Notes under the pieces: model-generated
Seen by the model: the letters and a program-made list of their open reading frames with translations, nothing else
What the model was told of the DNA's origin: nothing
Databases searched by the model: none
Translations under genes and position numbers: made by a program
Source of the DNA: Microlunatus phosphovorus NM-1
GTDB taxonomy: Bacteria > Actinomycetota > Actinomycetes > Propionibacteriales > Propionibacteriaceae
Length of the DNA: 64,000 nt
Assembly: GCF_000270245.1 (NCBI RefSeq)
Contig: NC_015635.1
Location: forward strand, 868,001 to 932,000
Direction: 5' to 3'
Part shown: in pieces, positions 37,681 to 48,215 of the stretch
Position numbering within the stretch: position 1 is the stretch's first letter
Layout: each line of letters starts with the position of its first letter

Positions 37681-39645
37681 TCACCAGATGGCGACCCGCT
37701 CCTTTGGATCCAGCCACAGGGCGTCACTCTCGGTCACGTCGAACGCGGTGTAGAAGTCGTCCACATTGCGCACGATCTGGTTGCACCGGAACTCGTTGGG
37801 GGAGTGTGGATCGGTGGCCAGCCGCTGCTTGACCAGCTCCGGCCGCGACTTGGACTGCCAGATCGCGCCCCAGGACAAGAACAGCCGCTGCTCGTCGGTG
37901 TAGCCGTCTATCGGTTCCACGGTCCCCTCGCCACGCGCGATCCGGTACGCCTTCAGCGCGATCGACAGACCGCCCAGGTCGCCGATGTTCTCCCCGATGG
38001 TGAGCTTGCCGTTGACCTGGGAGCCCGGCGCCTCCGCGGGGGAGAGCGCGTCGTACTGACCGATCAGCGCGCCCGTCCGCTGCTCGAACGCCTCCCGGTC
38101 AGCCGCGGTCCACCAGTCGCGCAAGGCGCCGTCGCCGTCGCAGGTCGAGCCCTGGTCGTCGAATCCATGCCCGATCTCGTGCCCGATCACTGCCCCGATA
38201 CCGCCATAGTTCACTGCATCGTCGGCGTACTCGTTGAAGAACGGCGGCTGCAGGATCGCGGCGGGGAAGACGATCTCGTTCTTCAGCGGGTGGTAGTAGG
38301 CGTTGACCGTCTGCGGCGTCATCAGCCACTCCTCGCGGTCGACGGGCTGGCCGATCTTGGTCAGCGACCGGTCCAGCTCGAAGGACGAGGCTCGCTGCAC
38401 ATTGCCCAGCAGATCGTCGGCGGAGATCTCCAGCGCCGAATAGTCGCGCCACTTGCTCGGATAGCCGATGTGCGGGCGGAACTTCGCCAGCTTGGCCAGC
38501 GCCTCGGCCTTGGTCTCGTCGGTCATCCAGCCCAGGTCAGTGATCGAGGCGCGATACGCCGTGATCAGGTTGGCGACCAGTTCGTCCATCCGCTGCTTGG
38601 CGACCGGCGAGAAGTGCTGGGCCACATAGATCCGCCCGACCGCCTCACCGAGCGCCCCCTCGACCAGGGAGACGCCGCGCTTCCAGCGCTCCTTGAGCAC
38701 CGGGGTGCCCTGCAGGGTCGTGCCGTAGAAGGCGAAGTTCTCCTCGACGAAAGCGCTGGACAGATAGGGCGCGTACGAGCCGATCACCCGCCATGTCAGC
38801 CAAAGCCGCCAAGCTCCCAGCCGATCCTCGGTCAGCAGGTCCGCCACCTTGGTGAAGAACGAGGGCTGCTCGACCACCAGCTCGGCCATCTGCCGCTCAT
38901 CGATGTCGGCCGCCGCCATGAACGCACGCCAGTGCAGCGCGGGACTGCCGGACGCGAAGTCGGCCAACGACATCAGGTTGTACATCAGCCGGATGTCGCG
39001 GGTCTTGACCTTGTCCCAGTGACAGGCGGCGATCGCGGTCTCCAGATCGAGGATCTGCTGAGCTTTGGCCGCGGCGTCATCGAGGCCGGCCAGCGCCAGC
39101 ATCCGCTCGATGTGCCCGAGGTAGGCCGTCTTGACCTCCCCGTACGCGTCCTCGCGGTAGTACGCCTCATCGGGCAGCCCGAGACCGCTCTGGCCGATGA
39201 ACATCACGTACCGGTTGGGATTCCCCGGGTCGGATTCGGTGCCTACGCCAACCAACCCGTGCACGCCCAGCCGGGCGTACGAGCCCATCAGAGTGATCAG
39301 GTCGGGGACATCGGCTACCGCTTCGATCTGCTCGAGGTAACCGCTCAGCGGCGTCGCGCCGGCGCCCTCGATGGTGTCAGTGTCCATGAAGCTGGCGTAG
39401 AGGTCGGCGATCTTGGCCTCGTCGCTGTCCTCGACGACGGCTGAGCGGTCCATGCCGGTGATGATGGCGCGGACGGCCTCCTCGGCGGCGTCGCGAAGCA
39501 GCATGAACGAGCCGGTCAGGGGCTTGTCCGCAGGAATGGGGGTGCTGGCGATCCAACCGCCGTTGACGTGTCGGTAGAGGTCGTCTTGGACCCGTACGTC
39601 ATGGTCGAAGGCGGTGAAGTCGAGGGCCGGGCTGGGTTGCGTCAC
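37681..39645 (-). CDS. M13 family zinc metallopeptidase
   Basis: A 654-residue neprilysin/PepO-type endopeptidase. The zinc site HExxH is in IGHEIGHGFDDQG (about 489-501), the third ligand in ENIGDLGGL (about 547-555), and the substrate-binding NAYYHPLKNEIVFPAAI is near 449-465. The family C-terminus RCNQIVRNVDDFYTAFDV is intact. No signal peptide or N-terminal anchor is visible, so it should be cytoplasmic or released without a Sec signal, unlike mammalian relatives. It is a single gene on the minus strand. Substrates in bacteria are mostly peptides of modest size. Confidence 0.93.
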   Translation of the reverse strand: MTQPSPALDFTAFDHDVRVQDDLYRHVNGGWIASTPIPADKPLTGSFMLLRDAAEEAVRAIITGMDRSAVVEDSDEAKIADLYASFMDTDTIEGAGATPLSGYLEQIEAVADVPDLITLMGSYARLGVHGLVGVGTESDPGNPNRYVMFIGQSGLGLPDEAYYREDAYGEVKTAYLGHIERMLALAGLDDAAAKAQQILDLETAIAACHWDKVKTRDIRLMYNLMSLADFASGSPALHWRAFMAAADIDERQMAELVVEQPSFFTKVADLLTEDRLGAWRLWLTWRVIGSYAPYLSSAFVEENFAFYGTTLQGTPVLKERWKRGVSLVEGALGEAVGRIYVAQHFSPVAKQRMDELVANLITAYRASITDLGWMTDETKAEALAKLAKFRPHIGYPSKWRDYSALEISADDLLGNVQRASSFELDRSLTKIGQPVDREEWLMTPQTVNAYYHPLKNEIVFPAAILQPPFFNEYADDAVNYGGIGAVIGHEIGHGFDDQGSTCDGDGALRDWWTAADREAFEQRTGALIGQYDALSPAEAPGSQVNGKLTIGENIGDLGGLSIALKAYRIARGEGTVEPIDGYTDEQRLFLSWGAIWQSKSRPELVKQRLATDPHSPNEFRCNQIVRNVDDFYTAFDVTESDALWLDPKERVAIW

Positions 39646-39715
39646 GCTCAGTGATGCTACCCAGCCCGGGACGCTCCAATGCCTCCGACCGATCCCTGCG
39701 CCTTCTTGGGGGATC

Positions 39716-41080
39716 TCAGTACTTCCAGACGACCTTGATCTTGTCCGCGGTCAGCTTCGCCGAGGGCTTCGGCGAGGTCCACGGGGTGATCCGGCAGCGG
39801 CCCTGCTTGCAGTCGCCCTCGGCCTTCATGTTGAGGAAGACCGAGGTGCTGGCGATCGCCGGGTTGTTGTAGTCCAGCCGGATCTTCAGGTTGTCCAGCG
39901 AGTCCTTGTCCCAGGACCACTTGAACGTGCCCTCCTTGGGGGTGGTTCCGGTGACTTTGGTCACGTGGTTGGGGCAGCCCGGGTTCTTCAGCTTCTTCGA
40001 CTTCATGCAGGCCTTGATGCTGGCCTCCAACGCCTTGGTGAAGGCCTTCTCGCCGGTCGAGGTCACGGTGGGCTCGAGCTTGGTCAGGCCACGCGGATAC
40101 TCCGACGGGCTGTCGATGGCGACCACGTTGTTCTTGCCGTAGCTGATGTTCTTGGTGCTGGTGGTGAACTCGTACGAGCCGGGGAAGAGCGCGATGCTGT
40201 CGGACTCCACTGTGACCCCGTTGATGATCATCGGCAGCGTCTTGTTGAGGCGGGAGCTCAGATCGAGATCGTAGGCGGCCTCGCGCAGCTTCCAGGAGTC
40301 ACCGTCCTTCTGGACCGAGAAGGAGGTGTTGACCTTCTTGCCGCCGCGCGTGTACGACGCGTCGATGGTGTAGGCGTACTCGTCGTCGACCACCGGCACG
40401 GTGATGTCAGCGATCGGTGCCAGCTTGTTGGACGCCGCCAGCACCTCGTTGGTGAGGAAGGTGGTGTCCGCGGGCTGGGTCGCGGCGTAGGAGAGCGCAG
40501 TCTGCGCATCGCCGCCGGCGAGCGCCTGCAGATAGTTCTGGACCGCATCCGAGGGCTTGTCCGCCTGGACGGGGACGGGGGCCTGGCTCGACCCGGTGGT
40601 GCCGGTGGTCGTCGGTTTGTCGTTGCCGCGGAGGACGGCGAAGCCGATCAGCCCCCCGATCAGCACCAGGGCGAGCACACCCGCACCGATGATGATGGGC
40701 AGTTTGGAGTTCTTCTTCGGCGGCGGGCCCGGGGCATACATGCCGTAGGGCTGCTGGGGCCCACCCGGTCCCTGCGGTCCCTGCGGGCCGGGGACTCCCT
40801 GGCCGTACGGAGGTGGGGAGGCTTGACCATAGGGCGGCGGCGAGGCCTGACCGTACGGAGGTGGGGATGCTTGACCGTATGGCGGCGGCGAGGCTTGACC
40901 GTAGGCCGGTGGGTAGCCCCCACTGGGATCCGGGGTCTGCTGGCCGTACCCCGGTCCGGGGTAGCTCGGGCCGCCGTACTGAGGCCCCGGAGGGCTGGGC
41001 TGACCCTGCTGGCCCTGGCCCTGAGGCTGGTCGGGCCGCGGCTGGCCGGGCTGGTTCTGGTATGGATCGTTCCCGCTCAC
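39716..41080 (-). CDS. Pro/Gln/Gly-rich single-pass membrane protein
   Basis: A 454-residue protein. The first 125 residues are a low-complexity Pro-Gln-Gly-Tyr cytoplasmic tail containing four tandem YGQASPPP units (DNA 40803-40898; four 24-bp units, units 1 and 3 and units 2 and 4 pairing as a 48-bp duplication). A transmembrane helix (LPIIIGAGVLALVLIGGLIG) lies near 129-148, then a Thr-rich linker, a DUF4878-like region (DAVQNYLQALAGGDAQTALS, about 182-201) and an external domain with two cysteine pairs. Function unknown; proteins of this shape are frequent in actinobacterial envelopes. Confidence 0.7.
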   Translation of the reverse strand: MSGNDPYQNQPGQPRPDQPQGQGQQGQPSPPGPQYGGPSYPGPGYGQQTPDPSGGYPPAYGQASPPPYGQASPPPYGQASPPPYGQASPPPYGQGVPGPQGPQGPGGPQQPYGMYAPGPPPKKNSKLPIIIGAGVLALVLIGGLIGFAVLRGNDKPTTTGTTGSSQAPVPVQADKPSDAVQNYLQALAGGDAQTALSYAATQPADTTFLTNEVLAASNKLAPIADITVPVVDDEYAYTIDASYTRGGKKVNTSFSVQKDGDSWKLREAAYDLDLSSRLNKTLPMIINGVTVESDSIALFPGSYEFTTSTKNISYGKNNVVAIDSPSEYPRGLTKLEPTVTSTGEKAFTKALEASIKACMKSKKLKNPGCPNHVTKVTGTTPKEGTFKWSWDKDSLDNLKIRLDYNNPAIASTSVFLNMKAEGDCKQGRCRITPWTSPKPSAKLTADKIKVVWKY

Positions 41081-41235
41081 TGCAAAGAGGCTACGCAGTC
41101 ATCGGGCCAATCGGGGCCTCTTGAGACGGGTTCGGCGATGTGAGATGTGACAAGGGCGCCGACTACGGCGAGTCGACGCCCCTGTGGGTGGCGGCTGTCG
41201 GATGGTCGCGATCCGGAGATCGCCGACCGACGAGG

Positions 41236-41817
41236 TCAGCTGGTGACTGCCTTCGCTGCCTTGCGCACCTGGAAGCCGAGCACGACCAGGGCTATGCCGA
41301 AGACGATCGCCCAGATGCCCAGCAGCCAGATCAGTGCAACCAGGCCGATGCCGAGGTTGAACAGCACCAGAATGCCGAAGATCACGCCGAGCGCACCCGA
41401 GATGACACCCCAGACCCAGGCGCCGGGGGCCTCTTTGCGGATGCCGACGTTGGCGATGATCTGGAGCAGGCCGATGGCGATCGACCAGATGGCGATCAAG
41501 ATCACCATGAAGCCGACCGTCTTGCCGGGCCAGACCAGGATGATGATGCCGAACAGCAGGCTGATGACACCGAGGAAGACACGGAGTCCGACGCCGGAGG
41601 TGCCACGGTGACGGATCGCATCGACGATGTCGATGATGCCGTCGATGATGGCGAACACACCGATGACGGTGGCCAGCACGATCGCGGTGGTGATCGGTGA
41701 GGTCAGTGCGACGATGCCGAAGATGATCGCAATGACGCCGCGGACGACGGCCCAGATCCAGGCACCTTTGGCGATGTCGGCATAGGTGGTCGAGACCGGG
41801 TTGGGAATGGTGGACAT
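41236..41817 (-). CDS. HdeD-like/DUF308 membrane protein
   Basis: A 193-residue membrane protein with six hydrophobic helices arranged as three similar pairs, each with a W-x(3)-G-x(2)-I-F-G-I type start (WAVVRGVIAIIFGIVAL, VFLGVISLLFGIIIL, WGVISGALGVIFGILVL). This internal repetition is typical of HdeD/DUF308 proteins. The start ATG 41817 is preceded by AAAGGA; an upstream in-frame ATG at 41859 has none. E. coli HdeD is linked to acid resistance; no such context here, so the role is open. Confidence 0.8.
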   Translation of the reverse strand: MSTIPNPVSTTYADIAKGAWIWAVVRGVIAIIFGIVALTSPITTAIVLATVIGVFAIIDGIIDIVDAIRHRGTSGVGLRVFLGVISLLFGIIILVWPGKTVGFMVILIAIWSIAIGLLQIIANVGIRKEAPGAWVWGVISGALGVIFGILVLFNLGIGLVALIWLLGIWAIVFGIALVVLGFQVRKAAKAVTS

Positions 41818-41955
41818 GACGTTCCTTTCTGACAGGTCCACATAACGCAGGGGACGCATCTATCCTTGCGCGCAAAAGGAGAAACCGGGCCTCCGGCTCG
41901 CGGAATGTGAGGCAGCAGGCATGAGCCCTGCCAGATCTCACCCGAACCGGGTGAG

Positions 41956-42903
41956 TCAGGTCGGCTTGCGAGCCACCGTCACCACAGAGTCTTCGGCAGT
42001 GGCATCCATGGACCTCGCAACGTGGCTGCGTCGTGCGCTGCGCAGCCCGACCACGGTGAGCACGATCAAGGCGGTCCAAACCAGGCTGAAACCGATCCAG
42101 CGGGCCGGCGACATCGTTTCGCCGAAGTAGAAGACCCCGAGCAGGAACTGTGCCGTCGGTGTCAGATACTGCAGCAGTCCGACGGTGCTCAGGGGCAGCC
42201 TGGTCGCGGCGGCGGCGAACAGCAACAGCGGGGTCAAGGTGACCAGGCCGGTGGAGACCAGCAGCAGCGACAGACCGGTGTCCTGGTGGCCGTACACCAG
42301 GGAGCCGGTGGCCTGCAGCCACACCAGGTAGCCGACGGCGATCGGGGTCAGCACCGCCGACTCGACGGTCATGGTCTCCAGCGCCCCCGAGTTGACCTGT
42401 TTCTTCAGCAGCCCGTACAGGCCGAAGCTCACCGCCAGGATCAGTGCGACCCAGGGCAGGTGCCCATAGTCCACGGCCAGCACGACGACGGCGATTGCCG
42501 CGAGCCCGATGGCCACCCACTGTCCGGCGACCATCCGCTCACGCAGCACCAGCACACCGAGCAGCACGGAGACGATCGGATTGATGTAGTAGCCGAGCGC
42601 TGCCTCGACCACGTGCCCGGAGTTGACCGCCCAGATGTAGAGACCCCAGTTGAGGGCGATCATGCTCGCGGCCAGGGCCAGCAGGCCGAGGATCCGCGGG
42701 GTGGCCACCGAGCGCCACCAGCCGCGTTTGCGGAGCACGAGCAGCAGCAGGGCAGCCAGCACCAGCGACCAGACGATGCGGTGCGCCAGGATCTCCAGCG
42801 GACTGGCCGCAGCCATCAACGGCCAGTAGAGCGGCACCAGCCCCCAGAGCCCGTACGCCGCCAGCCCGTACGCGATCCCGCGCCGGTGCCGCTGCTGGTC
42901 CAC
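41956..42903 (-). CDS. rarD: RarD/EamA-family permease
   Basis: A 315-residue transporter of the drug/metabolite superfamily with ten hydrophobic helices in two EamA halves. The N-terminus GIAYGLAAYGLWGLVPLYW and EILAHRIVWSL near 35-45 are characteristic of the RarD group, as is ALNWGLYIWAVNSGHVVEAALGY (split, about 83-105). GTG 42903 is used because AGAGAAGG lies six bases upstream; a TTG nine bases earlier overlaps that site. Substrate unknown. The C-terminal 30 residues are cytoplasmic and basic. Confidence 0.87.
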   Translation of the reverse strand: MDQQRHRRGIAYGLAAYGLWGLVPLYWPLMAAASPLEILAHRIVWSLVLAALLLLVLRKRGWWRSVATPRILGLLALAASMIALNWGLYIWAVNSGHVVEAALGYYINPIVSVLLGVLVLRERMVAGQWVAIGLAAIAVVVLAVDYGHLPWVALILAVSFGLYGLLKKQVNSGALETMTVESAVLTPIAVGYLVWLQATGSLVYGHQDTGLSLLLVSTGLVTLTPLLLFAAAATRLPLSTVGLLQYLTPTAQFLLGVFYFGETMSPARWIGFSLVWTALIVLTVVGLRSARRSHVARSMDATAEDSVVTVARKPT

Positions 42904-42967
42904 TGACAACCTTCTCTCTACTTGCTACCCGCTACCTGTCGCGAGCGGCCGTGAGGCGTAGCGAGGG

Positions 42968-43016
42968 CTCCGTCTGGACGGAGGAGCGCGCAGACAACGC
43001 TTTGTCGTCTACGCGC
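42968..43016. repeat. Compound inverted repeats upstream of rarD
   Basis: CTCCGTC-TG-GACGGAG (42968-42983) is a perfect 7-bp hairpin. GCGCGCAGAC (42986-42995) pairs at 9 of 10 with GTCTACGCGC (43007-43016). CGGAGTC and GGGAGCGC repeat just after. The cluster lies between korB and rarD, both on the minus strand, and may act as korB terminator. Confidence 0.45.
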
Positions 43017-43076
43017 GACGAGGGGAAGACGGAGTCTTGGGAGCGCAGCCGAACAGTGAGTGACGACCAACACAAC

Positions 43077-44308
43077 TCAGCCGACGACGGTCCAGGTGTC
43101 GCGGCCGGCGACCAGGGCCTGCAGGGCGTCGTCGTCGGAGCCCTGCGCGGAGGCCAGCTTCACCTGCTCGCGGGCCAGATCGTCGTACGCAGGTGCCTCG
43201 ACGTCGCGGAAGATGCCGATCGGGGCCCGATGCAGCACCCCGGAGTCGGTCAGCCGGGAAAGCCCGAACGCGAAGCTGGGATCGGCTGCATGCGCGTCGT
43301 GCACCACCAGCTGGTCGGCGCCGACCGCGTCCACATCGACGATCTCGAACGCACCGGACACCGGATTCCGGACCACACCTTTGGCGCCGTCCACTCCGAA
43401 CCGGATCGGCTCGCCGTGCTGCAGCGGGATGATCGCCTCCGCCTTCGTCTCGGCCTCCTTCACCGAGGCGAACGCGTCATCGTTGAAGATCGGGCAGTTC
43501 TGATAGATCTCCACGAACGACGTGCCACGGTGCGCCGCGGCTGCCTTCAACACCTCGGTCAGATGCTTGCGATCGGAGTCGATGGTCCGGGCCACGAACG
43601 TCGCCTCGGCACCCAGCGCCAGTGACACCGGGTTGAACGGGTTGTCCAGCGAGCCCATCGGGGTCGACTTGGTGACCTTGCCGATCTCGGAGGTGGGGGA
43701 GTACTGGCCCTTGGTCAGCCCGTAGATCCGGTTGTTGAACAGCAGGATCGTCAGGTTGACGTTGCGCCGCAGCACGTGGATCAGGTGGTTGCCGCCGATC
43801 GACAGTGCGTCACCGTCACCGGTGATCACGAACACGGCGGCGTCCTCGCGGGCGGTCGCCACCCCGGTCGCGATCGCAGGGGCACGGCCGTGGATCGAGT
43901 GCATGCCGAAGGAGTCGACGTAGTACGGGAAGCGGGACGAGCAGCCGATCCCGGAGATGATGACCGTGTTCTCCTTGCGGATGCCGAGCTCGGGCATGAA
44001 GCCCTGGAACGCGGCCAGCACGGCGTAGTCGCCGCAGCCGGGGCACCAGCGCACCTCCTGGTCGGAGGTGAAGTCCTTGCGGTTCAGCGGCTCCAAAGCG
44101 AGCGGTACGCCGGCCAAGCCGGGTCCGATCGGCGCTGTCGGAGCCGCTGCCGGCGCGCGTCGGCCGGCAGGCCCGCCCGCGGTCCTCCCCGCCGGCCGTG
44201 CCGGGCGCTCGGGACGGTCTGGGCGCTCGGCACGTACGGGTCGAGTCGGCTGGCTGACGGCAGCCAGCGACTCCTGCCCGTTGGCGATGTCATGTCCGCT
44301 GACGGCGG

Positions 44309-44312
<4 letters not shown>
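43077..44312 (-). CDS. korB: 2-oxoacid:ferredoxin oxidoreductase, beta subunit
   Basis: A 411-residue TPP-binding subunit, probably of 2-oxoglutarate:ferredoxin oxidoreductase. Cluster/TPP residues appear in EVRWCPGCGDYAVLAAFQ (about 85-102), then GIGCSSRFPYY (about 120-130) and the TPP motif GDGDALSIGGNHLIH (about 161-175). The first 75 residues contain an odd Pro/Arg/Ala-rich segment (RPVRAERPDRPERPARP) with no counterpart in usual KorB. GTG 44312 overlaps the korA stop by four bases, so the subunits are coupled. It gives reduced ferredoxin from the TCA cycle. Confidence 0.93.
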
Positions 44313-46195
<1,883 letters not shown>

Positions 46196-46423
46196 TGCTG
46201 TGGAGCCTTCTTCCGTCTGGCCTGCCCTCGCCGGGCCGGTTTGGGCGCGGCCCTACGCGCGTGTGGTGCGCAGGACCTGTGGGTGCGGCCCAATCCTCAT
46301 GGGAGCGCGCCGCGGAGACGCGTCAGCGCCTCAGTCATGATAAGGGCGTCCTCACCGCGGATTATTCCCTTCTCAGCCGGGTGATTTTGGGTCTTCGAGT
46401 TGGCGTAGGGCTGGTGGGAGCAC

Positions 46424-46469
46424 TTATGGATAGTTTCGTCACCGACATCGGAGACGAAGCTATCCATAA
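46424..46469. terminator. Long 46-base inverted repeat
   Basis: TTATGGATAG...CTATCCATAA: two 22-base arms pair at 20 of 22 positions with a 2-base loop. It lies nine bases past the stop of the minus-strand hexosaminidase and 230 bases before korA, so it is best read as the hexosaminidase terminator. The AT-rich ends and near-perfect symmetry would also suit a protein-binding site or a miniature mobile repeat. Confidence 0.55.
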
Positions 46470-46477
46470 CTCGCGGA

Positions 46478-48124
46478 TCAGCTCTCGGTAGCGGGTCCAC
46501 CGTGCTCGATCGGGCGCCGCAGCGCGCCGGTGCCCCCTTGCTGCCAGGGGAGCGGGCCCGCCAAGGGTCGGTATTCGACGCCGAGGGCGGTCAGCCGGTC
46601 CAGATGAGGACCCAATCGGGTCAGGAACTCCTCGTACGATCGCCCGTCCGGTGCCGACCAGGCCACCTCTGCGTGCGCGCAGGCCCGCGGGTAGAGCATG
46701 TAGTCGGTCCGCCGGGTGTCGGCGATGTATTCCCGCCATAGCTGGCACTGGGTGCCCAGCACGCGGGGTTGGAACTCATCCGGCACACCGGCCAGCGGCT
46801 CGAACGCGTACGCCTTCTCCAGCGTGGTCAGCCCGCCGATCGCGTACGCCTCGTTCGGGTCGTCGCTGGCGTAGAAGTCGAAGTAGGTGTGGCTGAGCGG
46901 AGCCATCACGACATCCATCCCCGCTTCGGCGGCCTTCACCCCGTATGCAGCGTCGCGCCAGGCCATCGCCACCGCGCCCGGCAGTGGGCCCTCGTCGTTG
47001 ATCTCGTCCCAGCCGACCAGCCGCCGGCCGCGGTCGGCGAGCCAGTCGCGCAGCTGCTCGGTGAGCCAGCGCTGCAGGTATTCGGGGCCGGCCAGCCCTC
47101 GCTGCGCCGCCAGCTCATCCGCGGCTGGGGAGACGACCCATTCGTCACGCGGACACTCGTCGCCGCCGACGTGGATGTAGGGGCTGTCGAAGATGTCCAG
47201 CAGTTCCTCGTACAGGTCGAAGATGACCCGCATCGCCTCATCGGACAGATTGAGCACCTCGGGAAACACGCCGAAGGTGGTGGCCGGCTGATAGCCGGTC
47301 TCGGGATGGTTGCCCAGCTCGGGATAGGCGGCCAGCAGGGCCAGCACATGGCCCGGGAACTCGAGCTCCGGCATCACGGTGACGCCGCGATCCTTGGCGT
47401 AGCGCACCAGGGCGCGGAGCTGGTCGAGGGTATAGAAGCCGCCGTGCGGGGTGCCATCGGCGAAGTCCTGCAGATGCCGCTGAGTCTCGCTCCGCCAGCT
47501 GGCTCGCTCCTGCAACCGCGGGTAGCGGTTCGAGGCGAACCGCCAGCCCTGGTCGTCGGTCAGATGCAGGTGGAACACGTTGTATTTGTGCAGCGCCGCG
47601 AGATCGACATAGCGGAACAGGTCGGCCAGCGGCATGAAGTGCCGGCAGACATCCAGGTGCACGCCCCGCCAACCGAACCGTGGTTCGTCGATGATCCGCA
47701 CGCATGCGAGAGTCAACGGGTCGCCGGACGGGGCCGGTCGCAGCACTGACGGGGGCAGCAACTGACGCAAGGTCTGGGTGGCCCAGTTCAGTCCCTGGGG
47801 CGTTGCCGCGGTCAGCTCGATGCCATCCTCAGTGACCTCGACGATGTATGCCTCCTCGGCCAGCGAGTCGTCCTTGGTCAACCGGAGTGCGCCGTCGGCG
47901 GACTCGGGCAACTCCAGCCCGGTGCCGGGGGAGAGGAGCCGTCGTACCACTGCAGCCCAACCCGGCTGGTCGGTGGCGATCGCCAACCCCGCGGGCAGCA
48001 CGAACGTTCCTGAGCGCGGCTCGGTGCTGACCGGGCGCGGGACCACGGAGCGCGGCACCACCGAGCCCGGAACCACGGAGCGCGGGGTGGCGGAGCGTGC
48101 GGACGGCATCGTCGGGGTGGTCAC
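46478..48124 (-). CDS. Beta-N-acetylhexosaminidase, GH20
   Basis: A 548-residue glycoside hydrolase family 20 enzyme. The N-terminal GH20b domain is followed by the TIM barrel. GWRGVHLDVCRHF (about 150-162), HLHLTDDQGWR (about 182-192) and the catalytic pair in HVGGDECP (Asp-Glu, about 320) are typical. GH20 enzymes release terminal GlcNAc/GalNAc from chitin or glycans. The first 35 residues hold five-residue repeats (RSVVP/GSVVP) coded by four 15-bp units (48035-48094) and contain no signal peptide, so either the start is further in or the enzyme is intracellular and acts on imported oligosaccharides. Confidence 0.92.
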   Translation of the reverse strand: MTTPTMPSARSATPRSVVPGSVVPRSVVPRPVSTEPRSGTFVLPAGLAIATDQPGWAAVVRRLLSPGTGLELPESADGALRLTKDDSLAEEAYIVEVTEDGIELTAATPQGLNWATQTLRQLLPPSVLRPAPSGDPLTLACVRIIDEPRFGWRGVHLDVCRHFMPLADLFRYVDLAALHKYNVFHLHLTDDQGWRFASNRYPRLQERASWRSETQRHLQDFADGTPHGGFYTLDQLRALVRYAKDRGVTVMPELEFPGHVLALLAAYPELGNHPETGYQPATTFGVFPEVLNLSDEAMRVIFDLYEELLDIFDSPYIHVGGDECPRDEWVVSPAADELAAQRGLAGPEYLQRWLTEQLRDWLADRGRRLVGWDEINDEGPLPGAVAMAWRDAAYGVKAAEAGMDVVMAPLSHTYFDFYASDDPNEAYAIGGLTTLEKAYAFEPLAGVPDEFQPRVLGTQCQLWREYIADTRRTDYMLYPRACAHAEVAWSAPDGRSYEEFLTRLGPHLDRLTALGVEYRPLAGPLPWQQGGTGALRRPIEHGGPATES

Positions 48125-48215
48125 CAGGCCACCCTATTCACCACTTCGCACCATTTGCTGCGACTGCGCACCAGGTACACGGGCTGCGCAGTGACAGCAG
48201 TTGGTGCGAAGTGGA

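Noticed and set aside
40803-40898. Regular 24-bp repeats as a possible CRISPR array
   Set aside because: The repeats are tandem without spacers, in frame, and encode YGQASPPP.
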